NCBI GenBank assembly: GCA_963663135.2
Contig: CAXXRM010000005.1
Location: 1,116,001 to 1,180,000, forward strand
DNA length: 64,000 nucleotides
Direction of reading: 5' to 3'
Origin: Io17-Chloro-G2 sp963663135
GTDB taxonomy: Bacteria > Chloroflexota > Dehalococcoidia > Lucifugimonadales > UBA3495
Shown here: piece by piece, positions 9,067 through 16,946 of the stretch
How positions within the stretch are numbered: position 1 is the stretch's first letter
How the letters are laid out: every line of letters begins with the position of its first letter
The notes under the pieces: model-generated
What the model was told of the DNA's origin: nothing
The model's input: only the letters and a program-made list of their open reading frames with translations
The model's database searches: none
Program-made: the position numbers and the translations under genes

Positions 9067-9999
9067 TTAATCGGCGATTTCCAGATTTTGCGATTTCACA
9101 AATACCGAAGCGTCTCCGCTGATCAACTCGCGTCCGTCGCCTTGGTCAAAAACCTGGACCGAACATTTCACCCCGTGCCCCCCTTCTTGAGGGACCTTTT
9201 CGATGATTTGGCGCCGGGTGGCAATCCGATCTCCCAAGTATGCTGCTCCCTTGAACCGAACTCTCAGCCCGCCGGTGGTCAGCCAGTCCATCCCGAACTC
9301 GCCAGCCATGTTTTCCGATATCAACGCCAGGGTCAGCATGCCGTGGGCGATGATGCCACCGAACCCGGTGGTGGCGGCGAACTCCTGGTCCAGATGCAGG
9401 GGGTTGAAATCTCCCGATGCTTTGGCGTAGGCGTGCAATTGGCTCTGGGTGATCGTTCGTTCTATCTGGGTGACCGTTCGTTCCAGGTGGCGAAGTCCGC
9501 CCGGCTCAACCCGGTCTGGGGGTTGCGGCGAGGCCTGCGGGGTCGCACGTGCTTCATCTTGCATAGTGGTGGCAGTATTCGTAACCAGCACCGTTGTCTT
9601 GCCGGTTATGGCCGGTTCCGGAGGACCGGATCCCCCAGCTCCCTGGCTCTCGGGGCCAATAGAAAACTCGGCGGTAATAAACTCCATGCCGCCGCGCCGC
9701 CGTGGCTTGCTCATCTTCACCCGGGCGCGCACTTTCTCGCCGAACCTCACCGCCCTCAGTGTCTTCATTTCCTGGAGGCTGTGGATGGCGCCCGGCGGAA
9801 GGTCCAGATGATTCAACAATCGACCCAAAGTCCAGGCGGAGATTGCCAGGGGAGGGGCCATTTGGCAATCAAAATATAAAGGCAGAGAGTCGCCCACGGC
9901 CCGGGTGTATTCCCGCACCGACTCCTCGGTAACCTTCCACGCGCCCAGGTCAATCTCCCGTTCCAAATCAGAGGCTGCCTGGGGCTTCAACATCGCCAT
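9067..9999 (-). CDS. Two-domain MaoC-like dehydratase
   Basis: About 310 residues with two hot-dog domains. The N-terminal half is of the FAS1-like dehydratase type (LGAWKVTEESVREYTRAVGD). The C-terminal half has the MaoC hydratase motif ASGDFNPLHLD followed by GFGGIIAHGM, where Asp and His are the catalytic pair that hydrates 2-enoyl-CoA. Two joined hot-dog folds resemble (R)-specific enoyl-CoA hydratases and mesaconyl-type hydratases. The start is uncertain: GTG at 10008, ATG at 9999 and ATG at 9993 are all in frame, none has a strong Shine-Dalgarno, and a 19-bp triple repeat covers this start region. Confidence 0.85.
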   Translation of the reverse strand: MAMLKPQAASDLEREIDLGAWKVTEESVREYTRAVGDSLPLYFDCQMAPPLAISAWTLGRLLNHLDLPPGAIHSLQEMKTLRAVRFGEKVRARVKMSKPRRRGGMEFITAEFSIGPESQGAGGSGPPEPAITGKTTVLVTNTATTMQDEARATPQASPQPPDRVEPGGLRHLERTVTQIERTITQSQLHAYAKASGDFNPLHLDQEFAATTGFGGIIAHGMLTLALISENMAGEFGMDWLTTGGLRVRFKGAAYLGDRIATRRQIIEKVPQEGGHGVKCSVQVFDQGDGRELISGDASVFVKSQNLEIAD

Positions 10000-10001
10000 C
10001 C

Positions 10002-10058
10002 AACCCACCGTCAGGTATAGAACCCACCGCCAAGCATAGAACCCACCGTTAGGTATAT
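10002..10058. repeat. Three tandem 19-bp repeats
   Basis: Three consecutive 19-bp units (10002-10020, 10021-10039, 10040-10058) of the form aacccaccgtcaggtatag, differing at two to four positions. They overlap or abut the start of the MaoC-like gene on the minus strand, where they could affect initiation or serve as a binding array. Confidence 0.85.
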
Positions 10059-10207
10059 AAGCCGGGTCGATTATACCGACACGCCTTTATCGCGGCAACC
10101 GGACCATTGGGGCAGTCCAGGGCCTTTCCATTGTTAGCCGTCATGGTCAACGCAGCGGGAATTCAGAGTTCTGGTCATGCCATGATCGCAAGAGCGGCGC
10201 CACCCAT

Positions 10208-10394
10208 GTCATTCTCGCCGCAGCGGGAATCCAGAGCCCTTTTCGTGCGCCGACACGGTTATGGCAACGGGGAAAGCCAGGTTTGGGCGACCCTCACCCA
10301 CCCGGACGACCTACCACACCGAGCCATTCCTGCCTTCTTGCACGTAGCTGAATGACGAAAAGGGCTCTGGATGCCCGCCGGGGCGAGCATTACG
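10208..10394. repeat. MITE-like dispersed repeat, ~187 bp with inverted ends
   Basis: The left end (10208-10250) reads gtcattctcgccgcagcggg and continues into aatccagagcccttttcgt; the right end (about 10350-10394) is its imperfect inverted copy. Between them lies cgtgcgccgacacggttatgg, also found in the copies at 54 and 63 kb. A further partial end sits at 10147-10172. No transposase is encoded. This fills the 425-base gap between the MaoC and lhgO genes, where I see no gene. Confidence 0.75.
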
Positions 10395-10423
10395 TAAGAC
10401 AATGAAAAGGGCCAATAGGGCAG

Positions 10424-11635
10424 TCAGCTAAAGGAGTTGACGGCCAATTCACCGATGTATTCGCCGATTGCCAGTGAGGACGTGGCGCCGGGGGAAGGCG
10501 CGTTAAGCACGTGGACCGCTTCCCGCCCTTGCAGGATGTGGAAATCGTCCAGCAGCACCCCGCCTCGGGTAACGGCTTGGGCCCTGACCCCGGACCCGCC
10601 CGGCTTCAGGTCTTCGCCCCGTATTTCGGGCACAAGTTTCTGTAAATCCCGGACGAACACCCCCTTGCTGTAAGAGCGGTGCATCTCGCCCACCCCTATT
10701 TTCCAGAAACGCATGGACATCTTCCAAAACCCCGGGAAAGACAGGGTCCCCCAGGAATCGGCCAGGTTGACGTCGGCCTTGCGATAGCCCTCCCGCTTGA
10801 AAGCCATCACCGCATTTGGGCCGGCCTCCACTTGGCCGTGGATGTTCCGGGTGTAGTGAACTCCAAGGAACGGAAATCTGGGATCTGGGACCGGGTAAAT
10901 CAGTCCATTGACCAGGTGATGGCTTTCGGGCCGCAGAGTGTAATACTCGCCTCGAAAGGGAATTATCCTGACATCGATCCGTTCTCCCATCATTTCGGCA
11001 ACCTTGTCCGCATGCAGCCCGCCGCAGTTGATCATGTGCTTGGCTTTCAGGTCGCCCCGGTCGGTTTCCAAAGCCAGGCCTTCCGCCGAGCGGTTGATCC
11101 GCCGCACCTCCGTTCCGGTAAAGATATCGCCGCCCTGCTCCTGGAAACGAGCCGCATAGGCCGCCGACACCTTTTTGTAGTCGATGATGCCGGTGGAGGG
11201 CGCCCACAACGCCTGGATCCCGTCAACGTGAGGTTCGATCTCCTTCAACCGTTCTGGGCCGACCATCTCCAGGCCTTTGACGCCGTTGGCCTCCCCCCGT
11301 TGGTGAAGGTCTTGCAGCCTACCCAACTCAGACTCGTGGGTGGCCACTATCACCTTGCCGCATTGGTCATACTCGATCTCATTCTCGTCACAGAACCGCA
11401 GCAGCTTCTGGACGCCGTCTACGCAGAACCGGGCTTTGTGGGAGTCTGGCCGGTAGTAAATTCCCGAGTGGATGACACCGCTGTTGTGCCCCGTCTGGTG
11501 GTTGGCCAGCTCCGAGTCCTTTTCAACGACTGCGATTTTCCAGCTGGGAAATTTCTCGGTTTTTAGCTTCATGGCGGTGGCCAACCCGATTATGCCCCCG
11601 CCAACCACCACAACGTCGTAGGTATTGGTTTGCAT
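10424..11635 (-). CDS. lhgO: L-2-hydroxyglutarate oxidase
   Basis: A 403-residue FAD-dependent oxidoreductase of the DAO family. VVVVGGGIIGLATA (about residues 8-21) binds FAD, and HNSGVIHSGIYY (about 49-60) is the hallmark of the LhgO/L2HGDH group. GLHADKVAEMMG and the C-terminal SPGATSSLAIGEYI also fit the family. The enzyme oxidises L-2-hydroxyglutarate to 2-oxoglutarate and passes electrons to the quinone pool, removing a toxic side product. GGGGGA lies before the ATG. Length is normal. Confidence 0.92.
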   Translation of the reverse strand: MQTNTYDVVVVGGGIIGLATAMKLKTEKFPSWKIAVVEKDSELANHQTGHNSGVIHSGIYYRPDSHKARFCVDGVQKLLRFCDENEIEYDQCGKVIVATHESELGRLQDLHQRGEANGVKGLEMVGPERLKEIEPHVDGIQALWAPSTGIIDYKKVSAAYAARFQEQGGDIFTGTEVRRINRSAEGLALETDRGDLKAKHMINCGGLHADKVAEMMGERIDVRIIPFRGEYYTLRPESHHLVNGLIYPVPDPRFPFLGVHYTRNIHGQVEAGPNAVMAFKREGYRKADVNLADSWGTLSFPGFWKMSMRFWKIGVGEMHRSYSKGVFVRDLQKLVPEIRGEDLKPGGSGVRAQAVTRGGVLLDDFHILQGREAVHVLNAPSPGATSSLAIGEYIGELAVNSFS

Positions 11636-11675
11636 CTTCGATCCCCCTGATGGCCCCAGTCGATGGCCCGAGTCG

Positions 11676-11721
11676 CTAGTGGGGTTCCAAGCTAGTAGGT
11701 TCCAATCTAGTGGGTTCCAAG
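11676..11721. repeat. Triplicated 15-bp gene end including stop codon
   Basis: Three tandem units, ctagtggggttccaag (11676-11691), ctagtaggttccaat (11692-11706) and ctagtgggttccaag (11707-11721). On the minus strand the last-named unit is the final codons and TAG stop of cinA; the other two repeat it downstream, each with its own TAG. Confidence 0.85.
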
Positions 11722-12969
11722 CATAGTCATACGCAGCAGGTCCAGGGCGTGCAGGGTTGCCCGCGTCCGGTCGGGTATTCCCGGCCCGGCAAAGTTGTAC
11801 TCCCTCGAGTGCGTCCCGTCCCGGGAAGCCACCGATATGAAGGTCTTCCCGGCCCTCAGGTTTTCGTTATTGGCCTTGGCGTCGGGCACTGAGTGTATCG
11901 CCAACCCCAGAGTAGCCCCGGTTTGGTGGCGAACGCCGTCGGCGAGTTGGCCGGTCAAGGCCGCGCCGCTGGTTGCCAGGTCTTTCGCCGCCGATTCCTG
12001 CCCAGCCACCATTTCCTGCCCAATCGAAGCCAGGATGTTCCGCAGCACCTCGTCATGGCGCCCCACCGTGCCCTGGAGGAACCGGTCGCCCGCCGCTTCC
12101 TGGAGCTGTTGTGCCACCATCCCGCCGGTAAGCCCCTCGTACGAGGCAACCGTCAACCCCTTGGAATCCAGGAGTTCGCCCAAGACTGAAGCCATAGTTT
12201 GGTCGTCGGCCGCGAACACGTGGTCGCCCAGTAGCGACCGGACTTCGTCCTCCACCGGCGCAATCACCCGGTCGGCCTCCAACTGGGATGCGGTCTTGGC
12301 CGTGATCCTCACGTCCACCTGGCCGGGATGGGCCAGCACCCCCACCATTGGGTTGGTCGAATTGGCGATCAGGTGGCCGATCCGATCATCCACTGCGCTT
12401 TCCCCTAGGTCGGACACTTTCAACACCCTGGAGTAGATTGCGTCGGAGATTTGGAACTTCCGCCTCAGGTAGGGCGCAAGCTCGTTGTCGAACAGCCACT
12501 TCATCTCGAAAGGCACACCCGGCAGGCAGAAAACCACCGCTCTTGGGTTCTCGACGATGAACGACGGAGCCGACCCGTTGGGGTTCTTCACCGGCGTTGC
12601 GCCTTTCGGTATGTATGCCTGGCGGTTGTTGTTCTCCGTCATGGTGAACCCTCGCGCCCGTGACCTCGCCTGGATCTGGTCCAAAAGCTCTTGGTCCAAC
12701 ACCAGCTCCAGGTTTGAAGCCAACGCCACGATTTCCCGCGTAAGGTCGTCCTGCGTGGGACCCAGGCCCCCCGAGGTGATTACCAGGTCCGACCGGTCCA
12801 TGGCGCGCTCGATAACCTCCCTCATCCGGCCCGGATTGTCTCCCACGGTGGTCTTGTAGAAAAGGTTGACCCCCAGGTCGGCCAGCCGCTGCGCCATCCA
12901 CGCCGAGTTGGTGTCGACAATTTGCCCCAGCAACAGTTCCGAACCGATGGCGACTATTTCCGTATTCAT
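11707..12969 (-). CDS. cinA: CinA-like protein with altered amidohydrolase domain
   Basis: About 420 residues. The N-terminal domain (1 to ~170) is the MoCF/COG1058 domain with MNTEIVAIGSELLLGQIVDT-type start and ITSGGLGPTQDD, an ADP-ribose/NMN-related pyrophosphatase domain. The C-terminal ~160 residues correspond to the PncC NMN amidohydrolase domain, but the usual AESCTGG reads SYEGLTGG, so the catalytic Ser is replaced by Gly, and the GIAGP motif is missing (IHSVPDA). The deamidase half is therefore probably inactive while the first half is intact. The ATG at 12969 matches the conserved family start although GGGGAG is only one base away. Confidence 0.88.
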   Translation of the reverse strand: MNTEIVAIGSELLLGQIVDTNSAWMAQRLADLGVNLFYKTTVGDNPGRMREVIERAMDRSDLVITSGGLGPTQDDLTREIVALASNLELVLDQELLDQIQARSRARGFTMTENNNRQAYIPKGATPVKNPNGSAPSFIVENPRAVVFCLPGVPFEMKWLFDNELAPYLRRKFQISDAIYSRVLKVSDLGESAVDDRIGHLIANSTNPMVGVLAHPGQVDVRITAKTASQLEADRVIAPVEDEVRSLLGDHVFAADDQTMASVLGELLDSKGLTVASYEGLTGGMVAQQLQEAAGDRFLQGTVGRHDEVLRNILASIGQEMVAGQESAAKDLATSGAALTGQLADGVRHQTGATLGLAIHSVPDAKANNENLRAGKTFISVASRDGTHSREYNFAGPGIPDRTRATLHALDLLRMTMLGTH

Positions 12970-13097
12970 ACTCCCCGGCCTGTAAATCGAAATGAGCAGT
13001 AGCGCCGAATTTCCCGGACCGCCACAACAACCCGCGGCCTGCAACAGGACCACCAACTGCGGCTTAAGAATATTCCCAGCAGATTAGCCGGTCAAGG

Positions 13098-13436
13098 CCG
13101 TAACCCCAACCCCGTCTTCCCCATCGCAACCGGAAGCCAGACCCCCAATCCCCGTCCGGAGTGAGCCACCACCCCTCCGCGGGACCCCCCCGTCCCAACG
13201 GAACCCAGACCCCCAGTCCACGTCCGGAGTGAGCCACCACCCCTCCGCGGGACCCCCCGTCCCAACGGGAACCCAGACCCCCAGTCCCCGTCCGGTGGGA
13301 GCCAACACCCCTCCGCGGGACCCCCCCGTCCCAACGGGAACCCAGACCCCCAGTCCCCGTCCGGTGGGAGCCAACATCCCCTTCGCGGGAACCCCACCCC
13401 CGTCATTCTCGCCGCAGCGGGAATCCAGAGCCCTTC
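13098..13436. repeat. GC-rich tandem repeat, ~68-bp period
   Basis: About four and a half imperfect units of 67-79 bp (starts near 13111, 13190, 13257, 13326 and 13398). Each contains cgtcccaacgggaacccaga followed by cccccagtccccgtccgg and ccctccgcgggacccccc. The last unit turns into the canonical dispersed repeat end (gtcattctcgccgcagcggg, then aatccagagccc), which indicates that the array arose by tandem amplification from one element end. Proline-rich frames through it are by-products of the repeat. The gap 12970-13540 holds no gene. Confidence 0.85.
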
Positions 13437-13483
13437 CATAATTGAACATGGTTTGGATGGTATTCTGCCCGCCTCCTCCGCCA

Positions 13484-14826
13484 ATCTCTGCGCCCTCTGT
13501 AGTCAATAAAACGCCGTCACCCGCCCCTTGACACCCCCGAATGCACCTCCCTATTATCGCACCAATGTTCGCTAACACAGAAAACCCGGAAGCCCCCACC
13601 CCCTCCCTCGCCGACATCGTCCGCGAGGAAACCGATGACGGCCGCCTAATAGTCCGCTTCCTCATAGAAGTGATGCAGGGCCTCCTCGAAGATTTCAAGC
13701 CCTGCCACCGCCTCGACGCCGCCCGTCAACTCCTCAACCTTGGCTTCCATCCCGCACAATCCTTCATCGACGAAAATAGCCCCGCCGCTCCAACCCGAAA
13801 AAATCTCCGCGCCCATGGCGTCCTCGGCGTTGAATCAACCCCACTGCACCAGGAATTAGCCGCCCTCATCCGGGAGGAAACCGACAACGGCCTCACCACC
13901 GTCCGCTTCCTGGTAGACGTCATGCAGGGCACAATCCCTGACTTCAAGCCCCACCACCGGCTGTCCGCCGCCAAAGAACTCCTGCGCCGCGGCTTCGACA
14001 ACCCTGTCCCTGCCGACGCCGGTAACTCGGCCACCACGGAATCCGACCCGGAGCAATCCGCCCCGGCTGAAAAAACCACCGCGGCGCCCCGCTCTTGGAC
14101 CCACATCCTGGAGGGCCGCTATGCCGGCTACCCCGCCGGCTATAACCGCTACGAAACGGAGTACGGCCCCTTTGACTTCCGGTCCTACGATGACGAGGAA
14201 TACCACTTCGACACCCACGGCTCTCGGGCCCTAACGCACATCTCCGGCGGTGAGGAGGCAGCCAGCGCAGTCCACAAGACGGTCTTCGACTTCCGCTTCG
14301 CTGCCTGGAAGCTTGCCAAGGCTACCGGCCAGGACCGCGACCGCTGCGACCACCTGATCAAGATCCCCGACGACTGCCCCCAGCCCGAAAACATCTACGG
14401 CTACCAGGCCCTGCGGCAGATATTCGGCACCGAGCAGGCCGCCCGGATAGCCGCTTGGGCCGTCGCCGGCTACCACCGGAAGCAAGCCGCCCTGGCCGCC
14501 GACCTCGGTCCCGAATCCCCGGCCCGGCCCCCGCCCCCGGACACCATCTGGGACCAACCGGCGGAGGAACTGTACCGGGAAGACCGGTCGCCGCCGGACC
14601 CGGAACCTGACGCTCCCGATGCGCCCAAGCTAACCATGCTTGAGGAATATTTAATCGACCGCCGCCGGGAGCGCGCGGAACGACCGGAATAACTGGGATG
14701 ATGACCCGCCCGGTTTAATCTATGACCGGGTTACCATCCCCATAATACCGTGACGCCCCAACCCAGGGGCGCCGCGGTCGTTCACCACAAAAAAACTCTG
14801 CGTCCTCTGCGTCCTCTGCGTTGAAA
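13484..14826 (+). other. Duplicated cassette, intact copy
   Basis: A ~1.34-kb unit that also occurs, inverted, at 58533-59880. Homology starts in ctctgcgccctctgtag-like sequence, runs through the leader (cacccgccccttgacacccc), the gene at 13541-14692 and ~65 bp of 3' flank, and ends in actctgcgtcctctgcg (14793-14826). The 'ctctgcg' ends are direct repeats. No transposase or integrase is present. Confidence 0.7.
13541..14692 (+). CDS. Uncharacterised protein with duplicated REETD-VMQG module
   Basis: A 383-residue protein of no function that I recognise. It carries two copies of a ~42-residue helical module: residues ~25-67 (IVREETDDGRLIVRFL then VMQGLLEDFKPCHRLDAA) and ~108-150 (LIREETDNGLTTVRFL then VMQGTIPDFKPHHRLSAA), each ending in a LGF/RGF. 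A Pro/Ser-rich linker follows, then a ~150-residue domain (YAGYPAGYNRYETEYGPF..., ALTHISGGEEAA..., GYQALRQIFGTEQAARIAAW) and an acidic, proline-rich tail. The modules look like small helical protein or nucleic-acid binding units, which is a guess. Codons strongly favour C in the third position. A near-identical broken copy lies at 58593-59816. An internal ATG at 13565 is an alternative start. Confidence 0.75.
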   Translation: MHLPIIAPMFANTENPEAPTPSLADIVREETDDGRLIVRFLIEVMQGLLEDFKPCHRLDAARQLLNLGFHPAQSFIDENSPAAPTRKNLRAHGVLGVESTPLHQELAALIREETDNGLTTVRFLVDVMQGTIPDFKPHHRLSAAKELLRRGFDNPVPADAGNSATTESDPEQSAPAEKTTAAPRSWTHILEGRYAGYPAGYNRYETEYGPFDFRSYDDEEYHFDTHGSRALTHISGGEEAASAVHKTVFDFRFAAWKLAKATGQDRDRCDHLIKIPDDCPQPENIYGYQALRQIFGTEQAARIAAWAVAGYHRKQAALAADLGPESPARPPPPDTIWDQPAEELYREDRSPPDPEPDAPDAPKLTMLEEYLIDRRRERAERPE

Positions 14827-14985
14827 CTGGCTCCCGCGCACTCAATTCCCACCGGTCGCCGGGAACGCCTCCCGGTTTCGACAGGCATGGATTTGGCGTA
14901 TACTGCCATCATTACAACCCACCGTAGGTGGCACAGCAGTCGCTGTTGAAGCCCGGCGCTACCGGCGGTTTTAGGAGCAATCAAC

Positions 14986-16182
14986 ATGAAGTTCGGCCTA
15001 TTGTATGAGGGTCAGCGTCCCTACCAGGGCAACGACGTGGACTGGAACAGCCTCTATAAGGAAACCTTGGACCAGTGCGAACTGGCCGACCAGGTCGGGT
15101 TCGACAACCTTTGGTTCGTGGAACACCATTTCTTGATGGGTTTCTCGGGTTCTCCCTGTCCCGAGGTCCTGTTTGGTGCCCTGAGCCAGAGGACCAAGAA
15201 CATCCGCATCGGATTCGGCGTCTCCATCCTCCCCTACCACCATCCCGTGCGGATCGCCGAGCGGGTGGCGATGGTGGACCAGTTGACCGATGGCCGTGTT
15301 GAATTCGGCACCGGCCGTTCCAATGCCTACGAGCAGACCGGCCTCGGCATAGACCCCAGGGAGACTCGGGACCGGTGGGACGAGGCCATGACCATGCTGC
15401 CAAAAATCTGGCAGGCCGACGAGTTTTCCTATGAAGGTAAATTCTATAACGTGCCCACTCGCCGCGTTTTGCCCAGGGTTTTCCAGAAGCCCCATCCCAG
15501 GATGTACCTGGCCTGCACCCAGACCGAAAGTTTCCGTCTGGCAGCACAGAAAGGCATCGGCGTTTTGTCCTCTGCTTCCTACGCAGTGGACGTTCTGGCC
15601 GACCACGTGAAGGTTTACCGGGACGCCATCAAAGACGCCGACCCGGTGGGGGCGTTCGTCAACGAGTTTTGGGGCAACAACGTCCACGCTTTTTGCGGCA
15701 AAGACGACCAGGCGGCCAAGGAACTGGCCGCTGAGTCCATGAAGACCTTCTTCGGTCCCGACAAGCCCTATATCCAGGGCCGCATCGGCGCCTATGAAGA
15801 GCTTCTGGAAGCCTGGGGAGGCGTGCCTGATCACCTTCAGGCCGACTTCGGCCGGTGGCTCCGGCAGTCCGACGAAGAGCACAAGGAACAAGCAGCCGAG
15901 GCCGGAATCTCCCTGGATTCGGGACCCGGCGCCGCCCGGGCAGCCATCGCCCAGTTGGACGCCAATACCCTGGCCGACCGGGGAGTAATTATCGCCGGCA
16001 ACCCCGAGAGCTGCCGCAAAATCGTCCAGATGTATGAAGACATCGGCGTCGACCAGTGCCTGTGCATCATGCAGACCGAGACCATTCCCCATGACAAGGT
16101 AATGGAATCCATCGAGCTATTCGGCAAGGAAGTAATTCCAGCCTTCCGGGACCAGCCTGCCAAAGCCGGCGCAGCCGGTTAA
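14986..16182 (+). CDS. LLM-class flavin-dependent monooxygenase
   Basis: A 398-residue bacterial luciferase-like (TIM-barrel) flavoprotein. It starts MKFGLLYEGQRP, has WFVEHHF near residue 43 (typical of flavin binding and active site), SILPYHHPVRIAERVAMVDQ near 85-104 and DGRVEFGTGRS after it. Such enzymes use FMNH2 and O2 from a partner reductase to oxidise or desulfonate organic substrates; the substrate cannot be told. AGGAG precedes the ATG. A TATACT -10-like box occurs about 90 bases upstream. The last codons (AKAGAAG, stop) are partly repeated just after the stop (16163-16198). Confidence 0.9.
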   Translation: MKFGLLYEGQRPYQGNDVDWNSLYKETLDQCELADQVGFDNLWFVEHHFLMGFSGSPCPEVLFGALSQRTKNIRIGFGVSILPYHHPVRIAERVAMVDQLTDGRVEFGTGRSNAYEQTGLGIDPRETRDRWDEAMTMLPKIWQADEFSYEGKFYNVPTRRVLPRVFQKPHPRMYLACTQTESFRLAAQKGIGVLSSASYAVDVLADHVKVYRDAIKDADPVGAFVNEFWGNNVHAFCGKDDQAAKELAAESMKTFFGPDKPYIQGRIGAYEELLEAWGGVPDHLQADFGRWLRQSDEEHKEQAAEAGISLDSGPGAARAAIAQLDANTLADRGVIIAGNPESCRKIVQMYEDIGVDQCLCIMQTETIPHDKVMESIELFGKEVIPAFRDQPAKAGAAG

Positions 16183-16220
16183 GGCCGGCGCAAGCCGCCT
16201 TCCGCAGGGCCGCGGCTACG

Positions 16221-16790
16221 GTGTCGGCAGAAGCGCAGACGCCTGTGAGCATTACCGAATATCCTGAGGAATTCGGCCCGCTCTCCTACAGCCTTCGGAT
16301 TGACGGAGACCAATTGGATTTGGCCGGGAAGGAGGACCGCGGCGAACTGGTATTCCTCATGTTTAACCCGCCTACCACCAAGGAAAACCCGCGCCGCTTG
16401 AGTCCCACGAGGCGTCGTTGCATCCATTTCGCCGAGAGTTGGGGCTATGGCGCTCTAACCACTGTAAATCTGTTCGCCTATCGAGCGAACAGTAAACAGG
16501 ACGTGTCCCAGGCCAGTTTTTATACGGAAGTAGTGGGACCGGAGAATGACCGGGTGATCCTCGATGCTGCCAGCAAAGCCGATATGGCGGTGGCCGCGTG
16601 GGGATGTATGGAATACACGCAACTGTTTGTCAATCGGTCCAATCAAGTCGTCCGGTTGCTCCGGCCCCTGGGCAAACAGTTATATTGTCTGGAAAAGAAT
16701 TCCGACGAATACGGCTCTCCGGCCCATCCCGGCCCACAAGGCATTCGCGGGCCCATTAAGCTGGACATTGACCCCAAACCCTGGCCGTGA
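16221..16790 (+). CDS. DUF1643 domain protein
   Basis: A 189-residue protein matching DUF1643: LVFLMFNPPTTKENPRRLSP, then RCIHFAESWGYGALTTVNLF, and ADMAVAAWGCMEY further on. These are conserved in a family of unknown function, often found on phages and accessory DNA. The start is a GTG at 16221 with no clear Shine-Dalgarno. It lies between two flavin monooxygenase genes on the same strand, but no functional link is evident. Confidence 0.85.
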   Translation: MSAEAQTPVSITEYPEEFGPLSYSLRIDGDQLDLAGKEDRGELVFLMFNPPTTKENPRRLSPTRRRCIHFAESWGYGALTTVNLFAYRANSKQDVSQASFYTEVVGPENDRVILDAASKADMAVAAWGCMEYTQLFVNRSNQVVRLLRPLGKQLYCLEKNSDEYGSPAHPGPQGIRGPIKLDIDPKPWP

Positions 16791-16946
16791 CCGCCAGAAC
16801 GAAATCGCAACTGGGGCCGCGCTACGGTGGCCCAACACAGTGCGGGCAGCCTTTGTGGACGAGCCCAATTGACAAGGTTGAAACACCCCAACGCCATGTT
16901 TAACAGCCGGAGATTAGTGACCGGCGCCTGAATGGAGGAGTAAGAA

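Noticed and set aside
13084..13698. Gly/Pro-rich frames through the 13.1-13.4 kb array
   Set aside because: They are produced by the 68-bp tandem repeat and show no start signal or homology; the repeat itself is the feature.
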